A stretch of 38,527 nucleotides of DNA from a virus (IMGVR_UViG_3300031269_000037:1-38527), one strand, 5' to 3'; counted from the first letter of the stretch, positions 27,238 to 34,526 are shown. A program made the numbers and translations. Notes: generated by a model not told the origin, from the sequence alone.

Positions 27238-27650
27238 TTGCTACGTCCTTTTTTCCTGATGCGGTCAACAAGCGATCCTGAGACCTCCTGCTTTTCGGGC
27301 TCGTAGAAACCGCTTATCTTGCTGACTTCCCGAAGCGCTCCTGTTGCCTCTGACCCGCTAGACTGAGAGAAGCGCCCTCCACCACTGGCAATCTGTGCGA
27401 GCGTCTTCAACACGTCCTCTCGGGTCATCACTGCGTTACTGGACTGCTTCTTCCTGCAAAGACTGATGTATTGACTTACTTTTACATTATTCAGCGCGTG
27501 GCTCGTAGCGGACTCGGAAGCATACTCAGCAATCTTTCCAGCCTCCCACGGCCTCTCGCCGTCGAGGATCGCCTCACACAGCTTGAACTGCTTCGTGGTC
27601 ATGGAATCGCGTAGCTCGGCTATGCGGGAGTCGTCGGTAATATTACTCAT
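27234..27650 (-). CDS. terS: Terminase small subunit
   Basis: This 138-residue protein has an N-terminal HTH-like half (MTTKQFKLCEAILDG, then GKIAEYASESATSHALNNVKV, then YISLCRKK). A TREDVLKTLAQIASG helix follows, then ALREVSKISGFYEPEKQEV. That ends in the basic tail typical of small terminases that recognise pac or cos sites. GGGAGGAT lies before the start. It sits three genes upstream of terL in the same operon. Confidence 0.88.
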   Translation of the reverse strand: MSNITDDSRIAELRDSMTTKQFKLCEAILDGERPWEAGKIAEYASESATSHALNNVKVSQYISLCRKKQSSNAVMTREDVLKTLAQIASGGGRFSQSSGSEATGALREVSKISGFYEPEKQEVSGSLVDRIRKKGRSK

Positions 27651-27711
27651 TGGTTAAATCCTCCCAGAATGTTGACTCATCGGTTGGCGTTGTCGAGCGT
27701 GTAACTAGCCG

Positions 27712-27930
27712 CTATCCGCAACTGCGTTCCTTGTGCGGAAGCTCTATATTCTCGAAATAAAAATGAGTCTCGCAATTATTACACCAGTCATTCCAAGCGC
27801 CCTCGATCTCCTCGGTGTCATCACAGCCGCAACCGGGGCATACGTGTCGAGAGCCAGTCGAGCGGATCAATTCCGAAGCCGCTGGTGAATTTGTGGCATC
27901 AGGTGCCGATTGTTGATTTTGATTATCCAT
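27712..27930 (-). CDS. Zinc-ribbon-like small protein
   Basis: This 72-residue protein has a Pro/Ala/Ser-rich N-terminus, then CPGCGCDDTEEIEGAWNDWC and NNC. This gives two pairs of Cys (CxxC ... CxxC) spaced as in a zinc ribbon, with extra Cys in the first knuckle, and an aromatic segment (THFYFENIEL). GGAG lies ahead of the ATG. It could be a nucleic-acid or protein adaptor; function unknown. Confidence 0.7.
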   Translation of the reverse strand: MDNQNQQSAPDATNSPAASELIRSTGSRHVCPGCGCDDTEEIEGAWNDWCNNCETHFYFENIELPHKERSCG

Positions 27931-27946
27931 AATTTTATCTCCGATC

Positions 27947-28222
27947 CTATTCGGAATTATCCCTCTCTACGTTCTGGCAATTAAACCTACGGGCTTTCCC
28001 TTTGTGCGAAGCAAGCAAACCATCTTGCCCACATCGTAGTTGACCTAGTGCGTTACCAATGGCCATTTCAGCGTCTTCCACGGTGAACAAGATTTGCCCA
28101 TCCAGTAGCCAGCCGCAGACATATTCCGCTATCTCAAATTGAGAGAATCGCGGTTGATTTCGGCGAGGCTCAGAACCAATCGGTTGTATCAATTCCTTTC
28201 GTTCATTCTTCACTTCAGTCAT
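27947..28222 (-). CDS. Hypothetical protein, 91 aa
   Basis: It overlaps the preceding gene by eight bases. The sequence is charged with one short hydrophobic patch (IAEYVCGWLLDGQILF) and Cys residues at two further sites (LRCGQDG, FNCQN). No family was recognised. It is part of a run of small genes between the DNA-metabolism genes and the terminase genes. Confidence 0.6.
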   Translation of the reverse strand: MTEVKNERKELIQPIGSEPRRNQPRFSQFEIAEYVCGWLLDGQILFTVEDAEMAIGNALGQLRCGQDGLLASHKGKARRFNCQNVERDNSE

Positions 28223-28517
28223 TATACACCCCCACGTTCGCAGAAGAAACTTCGCGTAGGTGATACCACTGGTCTTCCATCCGTTTCGTTCGCCCTCCTC
28301 CGTCTAGGATATGGCTACAAAGCTCGCAGGAATCTTCTTCTTCTCTGTCGATCATCGTTTGCCTTAGTTCGTCGGGACTAGGTTTCTTGTGGAACCACGC
28401 GATGAAGTATTCCCCCATCTGGTCATAGTGATTGTATTCGGTAGTTAGTATATATGCTTTCATGGTATCAAAAAAAATGCGAACAACGGGATGCACGTCA
28501 ATTCCGCTATCGCTCAT
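28215..28517 (-). CDS. Hypothetical protein with two candidate starts, 100 aa
   Basis: GGAAAGGATCACTC before the ATG at 28517 favours the 100-residue form. An in-frame Met at residue 19 begins MKAYILTTEYNHYDQMGEYF, which reads like the natural start of a known type of small phage protein (K-A-Y-I-L-T-x-E-x-N-x-Y-D-Q-x-G-E-Y-F). A possible explanation is an N-terminal extension that provides the better ribosome-binding site. A CELC motif occurs near residue 64. Function is unknown. Confidence 0.65.
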   Translation of the reverse strand: MSDSGIDVHPVVRIFFDTMKAYILTTEYNHYDQMGEYFIAWFHKKPSPDELRQTMIDREEEDSCELCSHILDGGGRTKRMEDQWYHLREVSSANVGVYND

Positions 28518-28532
28518 GAGTGATCCTTTCCG

Positions 28533-28715
28533 TTATCCAAAAGAATTAATGATCGCTCGCGCCTGATCGAACTTCTCTTTTTCGAGCAGTCCAGCGGCAA
28601 GTATGATCTCTTCAATCTTCCAACAATCTCGGAGTTGCTTCGTTAGTTTGGCGATGCGCTCGTCCTTGGCATCAAGGTCGGCGTATGCTTTTTGTAGTTC
28701 TTCGGCTTTGGTCAT
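28533..28715 (-). CDS. Small helical protein, 60 aa
   Basis: The frame is open much further upstream, but that part is Arg-rich shadow sequence of the neighbouring gene. The ATG at 28715 gives MTKAEELQKAYADLDAKDER, followed by IAKLTKQLRDCWKIEEI: a two-helix, coiled-coil-like protein. There is no Shine-Dalgarno site (CATTTACGATT). Function is unknown. Confidence 0.6.
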   Translation of the reverse strand: MTKAEELQKAYADLDAKDERIAKLTKQLRDCWKIEEIILAAGLLEKEKFDQARAIINSFG

Positions 28716-28752
28716 AATCGTAAATGGATAACAAGTCGCGGATGTCCAATCC

Positions 28753-28965
28753 TCATTCTTCGGATTGCATCGCTTCGACGTTCTCCCGCATTGCCAGAAT
28801 CCCAGCGAGCGCCTTACGTCGAGTGTTCGCCTTACGCTTCGAGTCGGCCTTAACGTGCTTAACAAAGCTCTGGTAGTCCTTGTCCTCAAACCTGTCCGAC
28901 TCTGGGACTTCGGCTCGATAGCTAGCGCCTAATCCAAGTTCATTTCTGTGCTTTGGCTGTGTCAT
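28753..28965 (-). CDS. Small basic protein, 70 aa
   Basis: AAGGGAGGTCGGAAATA precedes the ATG at 28965, a strong ribosome-binding site that fixes the start despite a longer open frame. The product (MTQPKHRNELGLGASYRAEV..., later KADSKRKANTRRKALAGILA) is charged and helical. Its ATG overlaps the stop of the 37-aa membrane peptide (TAATG). Function is unknown. Confidence 0.68.
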   Translation of the reverse strand: MTQPKHRNELGLGASYRAEVPESDRFEDKDYQSFVKHVKADSKRKANTRRKALAGILAMRENVEAMQSEE

Positions 28966-29078
28966 TATTTCCGACCTCCCTTTTCGTAGAAATTGACTAA
29001 ATGTAGCAAAGCGCCACCCATTGCCGAAGCAATAAAGATGACGCTTGCGCATAAGATTGTTGAGGCGGCGATCCCCAC
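28965..29078 (-). CDS. 37-aa single-TM membrane peptide
   Basis: A GTG start at 29078 shares bases with the TAG of the previous gene (TAGTG) and has GGAGG ten bases before it. The stop overlaps the next ATG (TAATG). The product is almost all membrane segment (GIAASTILCASVIFIASAMG, then GALLHLVNFYEKGGRK) with a basic tail. This would be an inner-membrane peptide expressed early; similar peptides in phages block receptors or host membrane functions. Function is inferred only. Confidence 0.6.
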   Translation of the reverse strand: MGIAASTILCASVIFIASAMGGALLHLVNFYEKGGRK

Positions 29079-29467
29079 TATACAAGAGCCTCCAAAGCTT
29101 CAGTTAACTCGTCTTGATCGTCGTCAAGCTGCTCGATCTCTTCGATGACCAACTGGAGCTCTGTGTAGAGTTCTTGAGATACCTCGTTATATGTGATCCA
29201 GTATGCGAGCTGCACGAAGCGATTAGCCATCGTCTTTACTTCGCCAAATCCTCCGGAATCTTCGACCGACTGTTCGGCTTGATCGCGTTGCTCGCTTGAT
29301 GTGCGGCTGTATAGCGATTCCGCTTTGGCATAGTAGATTACGTCCGCGCTGCTGTCAGCATATTCGTGTGCATAATCACTTACGCAATCTGCACCTGAGT
29401 CCAAGAAGTCCTGAAACTCACTGCTTATGTTGATGTTTAATTCTTCGATTTTTTCGATGATGTTCAT
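29078..29467 (-). CDS. Acidic helical protein, 129 aa
   Basis: The upstream open frame continues to 29599, but the ATG at 29467, directly after an ACATCA-repeat leader, gives MNIIEKIEELNINISSEFQD. The product is very acidic, with a C-terminal helix rich in Glu, Asp and Leu (ELQLVIEEIEQLDDDQDELT). Strong negative charge could point to a DNA mimic or inhibitor, but no family was recognised. Confidence 0.65.
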   Translation of the reverse strand: MNIIEKIEELNINISSEFQDFLDSGADCVSDYAHEYADSSADVIYYAKAESLYSRTSSEQRDQAEQSVEDSGGFGEVKTMANRFVQLAYWITYNEVSQELYTELQLVIEEIEQLDDDQDELTEALEALV

Positions 29468-29532
29468 GATTTTGATGTGTTTGATGTGGTTTATTTTCAG
29501 ACGCGACGTGCGCCGATATGATGAAATTACCA

Positions 29533-29820
29533 TTACTCTGTTTCCACCTTGTTCCAGCCAATGTCCGATACTTCTCTGGTTCCAACGTGCGCAACCCATT
29601 GCTTATTATATACGCCTGCATCAACGATGCCATTTATACGCTCACGAGTAGTAACAGTGTTCCATCCTGCTAGCGTCCATTCGATGCTACCATCCTCGGT
29701 AGTGCGGATGATCTTGTTTCCGTGGAGCCAAACGGATTCACCGTCCGTGCGAGTGTTGCCCACTGAGAGGCTACGACCTGCGTGAAATGCTGCTGCGATT
29801 TGTGATGTTATTTTTTTCAT
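29533..29820 (-). CDS. Hypothetical phage protein, 95 aa
   Basis: It begins MKKITSQIAAAFHAGRSLSV, then NTRTDGESVWLHGNKIIRTT and WTLAGWNTVTTRERINGI. This arrangement (N-terminal amphipathic helix, then a beta-rich W-L-H-G-N-x-I segment and a W-x-T-x-T-x-x-R-I-N motif) is found in small conserved phage proteins of unknown role. The start is preceded by an ACATCA leader and, further up, by a dyad element with TTGACA, so it probably begins its own transcript. Confidence 0.7.
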   Translation of the reverse strand: MKKITSQIAAAFHAGRSLSVGNTRTDGESVWLHGNKIIRTTEDGSIEWTLAGWNTVTTRERINGIVDAGVYNKQWVAHVGTREVSDIGWNKVETE

Positions 29821-29853
29821 GTGATGTATTGTTCGATGTTGATGTGATGTCGT
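29821..29853 (-). promoter_or_regulatory. ACATCA-repeat leader of the 29820 gene
   Basis: On the minus strand this leader reads GACATCACATCAACATCG, then AACAATACATCAC, and runs directly into the ATG. It has no purine-rich Shine-Dalgarno site. It is one of about eleven such leaders in this genome. Confidence 0.6.
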
Positions 29854-29873
29854 GTTGACGACCCCAACATGCA

Positions 29874-29913
29874 GATACTTTAGTAGGTGTCAAGCAAAAC
29901 CTACTAAAGTATC
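29874..29913 (-). promoter_or_regulatory. Dyad element with embedded TTGACA, copy 1
   Basis: Two perfect 14-bp arms (GATACTTTAGTAGG and CCTACTAAAGTATC on the plus strand) flank 12 bases. On the minus strand the core reads GCTTGACACCTACTAAAGT, so a -35-like TTGACA sits between the arms and points to the gene starting at 29820. The -10 is poor (ATGTTG at 17 bp). The stop of the upstream gene overlaps the edge. It probably is a regulated promoter or operator; a transcript hairpin is also possible. Confidence 0.65.
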
Positions 29914-30193
29914 AATAATTCTTTTTCTTTGGACTACCATGCTCACTCATGCAATCGAACCCAGTGCTTTTTGCTATAAAGCTGGCTATGCCCATACACT
30001 CAATTCGATCCTCCATCGGCATAATGCGGACGGCTCCATCTGGCAGCTTCTGCGGTTGATGGTCTGGTAGTTCGAGAATTTCAAACGTCACCTTGCCGTT
30101 GGCAATACGCTTGACCTCCACCTTGTTGTCTTGGCTGTCGTGCCAGATTCCCCCTACCCTCAGTTTTTTTCTGCGTTCTGATAATGTGCTCAT
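29912..30193 (-). CDS. Hypothetical protein, 93 aa
   Basis: The product begins MSTLSERRKKLRVGGIWHD and contains VKRIANGKVTFEILELPD, a small beta-barrel-like (SH3/Tudor-type) arrangement with G-x-I-W and G-x-V-x-F. Its ATG overlaps the stop of a short upstream ORF (ATGA), and its own stop lies inside dyad copy 1. Function is unknown. Confidence 0.62.
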   Translation of the reverse strand: MSTLSERRKKLRVGGIWHDSQDNKVEVKRIANGKVTFEILELPDHQPQKLPDGAVRIMPMEDRIECMGIASFIAKSTGFDCMSEHGSPKKKNY

Positions 30194-30285
30194 ATTTTCG
30201 CTGGCTCTGGCTTGAAGTTTAATGCTTCTATAGCGTATCCGTTAGACAAGGCATAGGCATAATAGAGGTCTTCAAAAAGATTCAA
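30190..30285 (-). CDS. Possible 31-aa ORF or frameshift tail of the resolvase
   Basis: From a TTG at 30285 this frame encodes an acidic peptide (LNLFEDLYYAYALSNGYAIE..., ending KPEPAKI) and ends in ATGA overlapping the next gene. It overlaps the resolvase stop, where TTT TGA A would allow a +1 slip from TTT onto TTT and join this peptide to the resolvase. It is either an independent tiny gene or a frameshifted extension. Confidence 0.35.
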   Translation of the reverse strand: MNLFEDLYYAYALSNGYAIEALNFKPEPAKI

Positions 30286-30796
30286 GTTGGTATTTCGTGC
30301 TCATTCCGTAGCACAAGATATGCACAGCGTCAGCAGCGTTGTCATCGACGACATCCAAGCCCTTGAATTTCTGCTTCAATGCGTGCTCCATATCTTCTTT
30401 CTGCGCCCTTCCGCTACCAGTCGCATACTTCTTTATGGTCGTAGCTGCGTAACCCTCCAGAGGGATACTGAGGCGTGCGCAACAAGCCTGCATCAATGCT
30501 CTGTATCCGTAGGCGGCGGCTGCTGCATCTCGGCTCTGGTATTTACCAGCGGGAGCCTCGTAAAAAACAATGTCTGGTTGCTGTTCCTTGAGCAGCTTCC
30601 AAAACCATATTTCCATACGGCTGAATCTGATCCCAGAATGTTCGTCCTCTTTGGTTTTACGGCCTTTCCTTCGCTGGAAATGCTCTGTTCCAGCTTCAAG
30701 GATTCCATTGTCTAGGGTTGCCCATCCGAACCTTTCCGCTGGATCGCAAGCGAGGATACGGTGATGCTTCGGAAATGATGTCGATATTTTGTTCAT
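30272..30796 (-). CDS. RuvC-like Holliday junction resolvase
   Basis: This 174-residue protein has the RNase H-like fold pattern of phage RuvC relatives: ILACDPAERFGWA with Asp18, IVFYEAP with Glu80, ATTIKKYATGSGRAQKEDME (the conserved K-K-x-x-x-G-x-G-x-A-x-K segment) and VVDDNAADAVHI with Asp152 and Asp156. It should resolve branched DNA before packaging. Its start follows a repeat leader of AACATCAAACATCAAACATCAC without a Shine-Dalgarno site. Confidence 0.88.
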   Translation of the reverse strand: MNKISTSFPKHHRILACDPAERFGWATLDNGILEAGTEHFQRRKGRKTKEDEHSGIRFSRMEIWFWKLLKEQQPDIVFYEAPAGKYQSRDAAAAAYGYRALMQACCARLSIPLEGYAATTIKKYATGSGRAQKEDMEHALKQKFKGLDVVDDNAADAVHILCYGMSTKYQLESF

Positions 30797-30819
30797 GTGA
30801 TGTTTGATGTTTGATGTTA
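30797..30819 (-). promoter_or_regulatory. ACATCA-repeat leader of the resolvase gene
   Basis: Three tandem copies of ACATCAA/ACATCAC directly precede the ATG at 30796 on the minus strand, and no purine-rich site is present. Confidence 0.6.
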
Positions 30820-31119
30820 CGGTCTTTTAGTGATGCCTTTTTTCATTGCGGCTCGGACTGACTTGTAGTTTGAAAAGCTGATTCCCACGATGTCGCAAGC
30901 ATCGACTATCGTGATGCCTCTATCTTTTGCTGTAGAGCGGACTAAGTCGGACTGTCTGACTCGCTCGGCAAATGGTAGAGGCGACGTAGACTTCTTCGCT
31001 TGCGGCAACTGTGAGTCATGCAGGTTTGTTTCGTCCTCCGTCATCGGCCTGCATGTGATCCCCAACTCGGTAAGCCTCTGCATTGACCGCTTAATTGATT
31101 CTTGAAATTCTGGTGTCAT
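30817..31119 (-). CDS. Putative HTH-containing protein, 100 aa
   Basis: The C-terminal half (DLVRSTAKDRGITIVDACDI, then VGISFSNYKSVRAAMKKG) reads like a helix-turn-helix with a basic tail. The N-terminal half is helical (FQESIKRSMQRLTELGI), followed by a flexible linker. The ATG overlaps the preceding stop (ATGA). It is probably a small DNA-binding regulator; the family is not identified. Confidence 0.6.
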   Translation of the reverse strand: MTPEFQESIKRSMQRLTELGITCRPMTEDETNLHDSQLPQAKKSTSPLPFAERVRQSDLVRSTAKDRGITIVDACDIVGISFSNYKSVRAAMKKGITKRP

Positions 31120-31463
31120 TCTTGCCCTCTCGCTTTGGTGTGTTTTGCTACGTCCTCGTCAGCCTCGCTAAACGAATGATAAATCTGGCCGTGATTTCCT
31201 AGCATTTTAATCTTAATCCTAGCGCCTGTCCTACCCTCTACTTCGATGTCAAAGTCTGGCAGGTTGTGTCGATTATCTCTCCCTAGTGGAGTCATACTGC
31301 GAATCTTGCCAGCAGCACGAATCAAGGTCGGATGGTCGAACGCAATCGGCATATCAACATCAACGCCCTTTTCGCATAGCATCACAGCTTTGTCGTATGC
31401 CCATATTCTAGGCTCTGCTGGGATCGGTGGTATCTCTACCTCAATTTTAGGTTTGCGAGCCAT
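31116..31463 (-). CDS. Hypothetical protein, 115 aa
   Basis: Lys/Pro-rich N-terminus (MARKPKIEVEIPPIP), then a helix with AVMLCEKGVDV and a beta-rich part (DFDIEVEGRTGARIKIKMLG). It lies between NinB-like and HTH-like genes, with a one-base overlap upstream and ATGA downstream. No family was recognised. Confidence 0.6.
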   Translation of the reverse strand: MARKPKIEVEIPPIPAEPRIWAYDKAVMLCEKGVDVDMPIAFDHPTLIRAAGKIRSMTPLGRDNRHNLPDFDIEVEGRTGARIKIKMLGNHGQIYHSFSEADEDVAKHTKARGQE

Positions 31464-31939
31464 TAGCGGTCATCTGGTTGCGGTAGCGCAATTCCCTGCT
31501 CGGACACGTCGCGCTCTATGCAGTTCATATATTCACTAAACTGCTTTGTCGTCAATACTGAGGTGCTGGTCAGAAACATAATCTGTGAGCGCATAGCTTC
31601 TGCTATCTCATGGGCTCCATCGGCTCTGACCTTTTTAACCTGCATCGACATTTCGGAATACTTCGGATCGTCGCGAACTAGGATGCGAGCAAGGAATTTC
31701 CCCTTGTAGTGCTCGTGCAAGCTTTCTCGGTCTTGTCCAGTCTCCATTTCGATGACTGTGAGCCATTTCCAATAGAGCGAGTTCTGCTCTCGTGAGCGGT
31801 TTCGCTTGTATAGGCGAATAATGATTTCGAGCTGATTCTTTTCATCGACTCCAATCATGTTTGTGAGGATTCTGATCGCTTGATTTACGCGCTCTTGATT
31901 GTAAGCGACGATGCGGAAGTCTTTTCGTGATGTGGTCAT
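31463..31939 (-). CDS. ninB: NinB-like recombination protein
   Basis: The ATG at 31939, one base after the loader stop (TAATATG), gives 158 residues; the longer upstream frame is shadow sequence. The hallmark is KRNRSREQNSLYWKWLTVIE (R-S-x-x-Q-N-x-x-x-W-x-x-L), the signature of lambda NinB/YbcN. The C-terminus has the expected EYMNCIERDVSEQGIALP. NinB binds single-stranded DNA and helps annealing recombination, consistent with the nearby ERF gene. Confidence 0.82.
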   Translation of the reverse strand: MTTSRKDFRIVAYNQERVNQAIRILTNMIGVDEKNQLEIIIRLYKRNRSREQNSLYWKWLTVIEMETGQDRESLHEHYKGKFLARILVRDDPKYSEMSMQVKKVRADGAHEIAEAMRSQIMFLTSTSVLTTKQFSEYMNCIERDVSEQGIALPQPDDR

Positions 31940-31940
31940 A

Positions 31941-32726
31941 TTAAAACTTTCCGTCGAAATTACCTGCATCGAAATCAACTGTCTTATACTCGCCACGGAT
32001 GCGACGAATAATGGCTTGAACACGTTGCTGATCGGCCTTGGTAGCGTTTCCAAACTTTTCCGAGTCAGCTTCTATATCACGAGCTAATAGGTTAGTCGTT
32101 AATATCGTCGTCTTGCCCTCGCGTAGCCTCGCATCAATCAATCCCTTTAGGAACTTCGTGCAACCCTCTAGCGAGCTTCCAGACGTGAGGAAATCGTCAA
32201 TTCCAACAATGTCTGGTGTTTCAAACCTGTCTCTCAATTTAGACACGTTCAATTCACGGTAGTCACGATCCAATGCCTTATCGAGATGGTCTGCCCACAG
32301 GACATCAATCGACTTGCCATTCAAAAAAGCCAACTTGAGGCGGTGCATCATTGCTCGCGTCTTGCACGATCCAGATGCTCCGCAAAAAACTAGGTTCTGA
32401 GTGTATTCTTTGTAACCAGCCACGACCGTCCAGATACGCGAAAAGTCTTCATGCTTCAAATCGGTGTCGCGATATAGCTTAGGGCAGAACTTATTCCAGA
32501 ACTTCTTCATGGATTCTATCTTTCGATCATATTCGGCCTTCTCAACACACTTATCACAGCACAAGGAATGCGCATACGCTTTCACCACACTGCCTATCGG
32601 AGTTTCGCAAATCCTGCAATTCGATTCAACCTCAGTATCTAGGTCTAAACCATGATTTCCAATGGCAACTCCGATACTAACTGGAGAATTTGAGTCGATG
32701 TAAGTTTCTTTGTTTTGATGTTCCAT
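31941..32726 (-). CDS. DnaC-like AAA+ helicase loader
   Basis: This 261-residue protein has a Cys cluster (CRIC at 37-40, then CCDKC at 56-60), a likely zinc-binding N-terminus, followed by the ATPase: NLVFCGASGSCKTRA with Walker A 116-123, DIVGIDDF with Walker B 172-179, a sensor TTILTTNL and a terminal IIRRIRGEYKTVDF with arginine fingers. Loaders of this type put the host replicative helicase onto phage DNA. No phage helicase is visible here, so the host DnaB is the probable client. ACATCAGTCATCA precedes the start. Confidence 0.85.
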   Translation of the reverse strand: MEHQNKETYIDSNSPVSIGVAIGNHGLDLDTEVESNCRICETPIGSVVKAYAHSLCCDKCVEKAEYDRKIESMKKFWNKFCPKLYRDTDLKHEDFSRIWTVVAGYKEYTQNLVFCGASGSCKTRAMMHRLKLAFLNGKSIDVLWADHLDKALDRDYRELNVSKLRDRFETPDIVGIDDFLTSGSSLEGCTKFLKGLIDARLREGKTTILTTNLLARDIEADSEKFGNATKADQQRVQAIIRRIRGEYKTVDFDAGNFDGKF

Positions 32727-32814
32727 TGATGACTGATGTTTAAAATTTTGAGCGTTATTTTGCTAGCTATTTGTTGGTATGCGCTCCCCACCAACGAGCC
32801 ATTATCTAGGCTGA

Positions 32815-33414
32815 TTATTTTGCCGCTGGCTTTTTCTTGCGGCTGGCACGAGTTGGCTTCTTCGGTTGAGTGGACTCATCCTTATTCGATTCCTCGGCAG
32901 GATCGCTCAGATTAAGTTCATCGCCCTCTTTAGGGTCTGCTCCCGTATTGGACTTCTCTACGCCCTCAAGGGTCATTTGCAGGCGATCCCCGTTGATGTA
33001 TGCTTCGACAGCCTCGATAGCCAGAACGCACTGTGACGCTTGCTCTAGGCTTACTGCACGAGGGACATCGTCCTCTCCGTTTTCTGGAGGGTCGATGCGA
33101 AACGCTGGAGTCGAGTATTCTTTCGTGACCTCTGGTTGCTTGAATCCCTTTCGGAACTTGACGACCATTGAGCGAACACCCGCCTCGGTTCGCTTCACGG
33201 AAAAGTCGATGACCTTGACGGTTTCCATCCACTTGCTTGTCACGCCCATGATGATCTGCACGCATTCATTCAAATCTTGAATGCAGGTGTCAAACACTGG
33301 CAGAGGCGCTTCTTTGAACTTGTGTGACTGCTCTTCGTAGTCGCCTTGAGAATTTCTAGTTTCCCAAGTTGGCTCGATGAAAGTCGGTTTGATTGTTACT
33401 GATTTTAGACGCAT
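32815..33414 (-). CDS. Conserved phage protein with basic tail, 199 aa
   Basis: It begins MRLKSVTIKPTFIEPTWETR, then YEEQSHKFKEAPLPVFDTCI, then VKVIDFSVKRTEAGVRSMVV. The middle is beta-rich. The last 50 residues alternate acid and Lys/Ser/Pro, ending in a KKPTRASRKKKPAAK histone-like tail. It lies between the loader and exonuclease-side genes and may bind DNA. The family has no function known to me. Confidence 0.68.
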   Translation of the reverse strand: MRLKSVTIKPTFIEPTWETRNSQGDYEEQSHKFKEAPLPVFDTCIQDLNECVQIIMGVTSKWMETVKVIDFSVKRTEAGVRSMVVKFRKGFKQPEVTKEYSTPAFRIDPPENGEDDVPRAVSLEQASQCVLAIEAVEAYINGDRLQMTLEGVEKSNTGADPKEGDELNLSDPAEESNKDESTQPKKPTRASRKKKPAAK

Positions 33415-33418
33415 AATT

Positions 33419-33565
33419 TTACTGGTTGATGTTGTGCTTTCTGTCTTTGACGACAGGAGAGTATTTGCTACGAGACGGACGTGGAAACTTTTTTCGACCT
33501 CGGGAATGAATTGAGTTCGGTATGCCCGAACTTGGAAAACGAAGGAAGTAAGGAAGTGGATTCAT
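33419..33565 (-). CDS. Small basic protein, 48 aa
   Basis: ATG at 33565 overlaps the stop of the membrane-protein gene (ATGA). The product begins MNPLPYFLRFPSSGIPNS and is Arg/Lys/Pro/Ser-rich. Its final codons (KHNINQ) lie in the ACATCA-type leader of the next gene, so this region codes and acts as a leader at once. The family was not recognised. Confidence 0.5.
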   Translation of the reverse strand: MNPLPYFLRFPSSGIPNSIHSRGRKKFPRPSRSKYSPVVKDRKHNINQ

Positions 33566-33813
33566 AATATAATTAGTTTGATTGATTCGGAGATAATGTA
33601 TGCCCACGCCCAGAGCGTAAGCGGGATGGCGATTGCCAGTATAAAAACAAGAGCCGTCTTTGTGCGACGAACGGCTGGCTTGGAGTTCTCACGTAGCACT
33701 GTGATTTGACGGAGGATCGAGCGGTAGCGCTTACTGTCCATCGGGTCATGCTTGAAAGTAATGCAGAGCTGTCGCTCTTCTTCCGCTTGGTATAACAGTC
33801 GTTCGATACTCAT
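33562..33813 (-). CDS. Small membrane protein with coiled N-terminus, 83 aa
   Basis: Residues 1-50 are helical and charged (MSIERLLYQAEEERQLCITF, then YRSILRQITVLREN). Residues 51-74 form a TM helix (TALVFILAIAIPLTLWAWAY), with a short tail. The start overlaps the exonuclease stop (ATGA). The role is unknown. Confidence 0.62.
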   Translation of the reverse strand: MSIERLLYQAEEERQLCITFKHDPMDSKRYRSILRQITVLRENSKPAVRRTKTALVFILAIAIPLTLWAWAYIISESIKLIIL

Positions 33814-34460
33814 AACCCGACGACCTTATTTATTTCTACGAGCGCCATCACGTCTTGACGCAAGTAATCGTGAAAAAGTTGATACTCAGAATCGAAGATG
33901 TCATAAGGAAGCTTGCCATCGAGATCGACCTTCAATGGCATTCCTAGGTGCGCCAGTGCTCCGTTAAGCGAAGCATAGCGCTCGTCAGAGCCTATACACC
34001 AGTGCTGCATCAAATCCTTGTATCGAGCATTTAAGAAGCTGCGACCACGGTAGTTCTCAAGAGCGGTAGGTGGAATCTTAACGCGATTCGCCCAGCTTCG
34101 CTTTATCAAAAATGGCAGGTCGAAGTTGTTAAGGTTCCATCCTATCACATCCGTAGTCATTGCGCCGTGGGCTGCGATTCTAGCCCAGAGTTCTTGAATC
34201 ATGAATTTCTCAGATACGCATAAGCATTCATCGCCAGCGTTATACTCCTCAGTTTCTTCGTCGTAAAAACCGTATGCCTGTATGGTTCCAGTAAACGGAC
34301 TCAGCGCTGCTTTCTCGATGAATGCGGCCTGTTTTTTAGCGATGTCCGCTGCGATCTTAGCAGGGTCTTTGATGTTCTTTGCGGCCTCGAACTTTGGCAT
34401 AATTGCTTCAAGTTCTGCTAGCGGTTTTGGTTTCGTTTCTAGGTCGATATATTTACTCAT
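33810..34460 (-). CDS. DEDDy 3'-5' exonuclease
   Basis: This 216-residue protein is RNase H-like: YIDLET gives the first D-x-E (Asp6, Glu8), GWNLNNFDLPFLIKR gives the second Asp, and YLRQD (Tyr199/Asp203) the DEDDy signature. The long insertion after the first strand (KNIKDPAKIAADIAKKQAAF, then ALSPFTGTIQAYGF) recurs in phage exonucleases of this kind. No DNA polymerase is encoded here, so it may edit or resect ends for ERF-driven annealing. An ACATCA leader precedes the start. Confidence 0.85.
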   Translation of the reverse strand: MSKYIDLETKPKPLAELEAIMPKFEAAKNIKDPAKIAADIAKKQAAFIEKAALSPFTGTIQAYGFYDEETEEYNAGDECLCVSEKFMIQELWARIAAHGAMTTDVIGWNLNNFDLPFLIKRSWANRVKIPPTALENYRGRSFLNARYKDLMQHWCIGSDERYASLNGALAHLGMPLKVDLDGKLPYDIFDSEYQLFHDYLRQDVMALVEINKVVGL

Positions 34461-34526
34461 AATGATGTGTCTTTGATGTTATTTTAGTTAATGCAGTGTA
34501 AGGTGCTGCGCCCTGTAGATATCATC

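Noticed and set aside
29874-29913. Reading the dyad elements as plain transcription terminators
   Set aside because: No T-run follows the arms in the direction of transcription, and all copies place TTGACA facing a gene start.
32767-32802. 11-codon ORF MARWWGAHTNK before the helicase loader, with two adjacent Trp codons
   Set aside because: It resembles an attenuator leader peptide, but there is no terminator hairpin after it, no Shine-Dalgarno site and no amino-acid genes to control.
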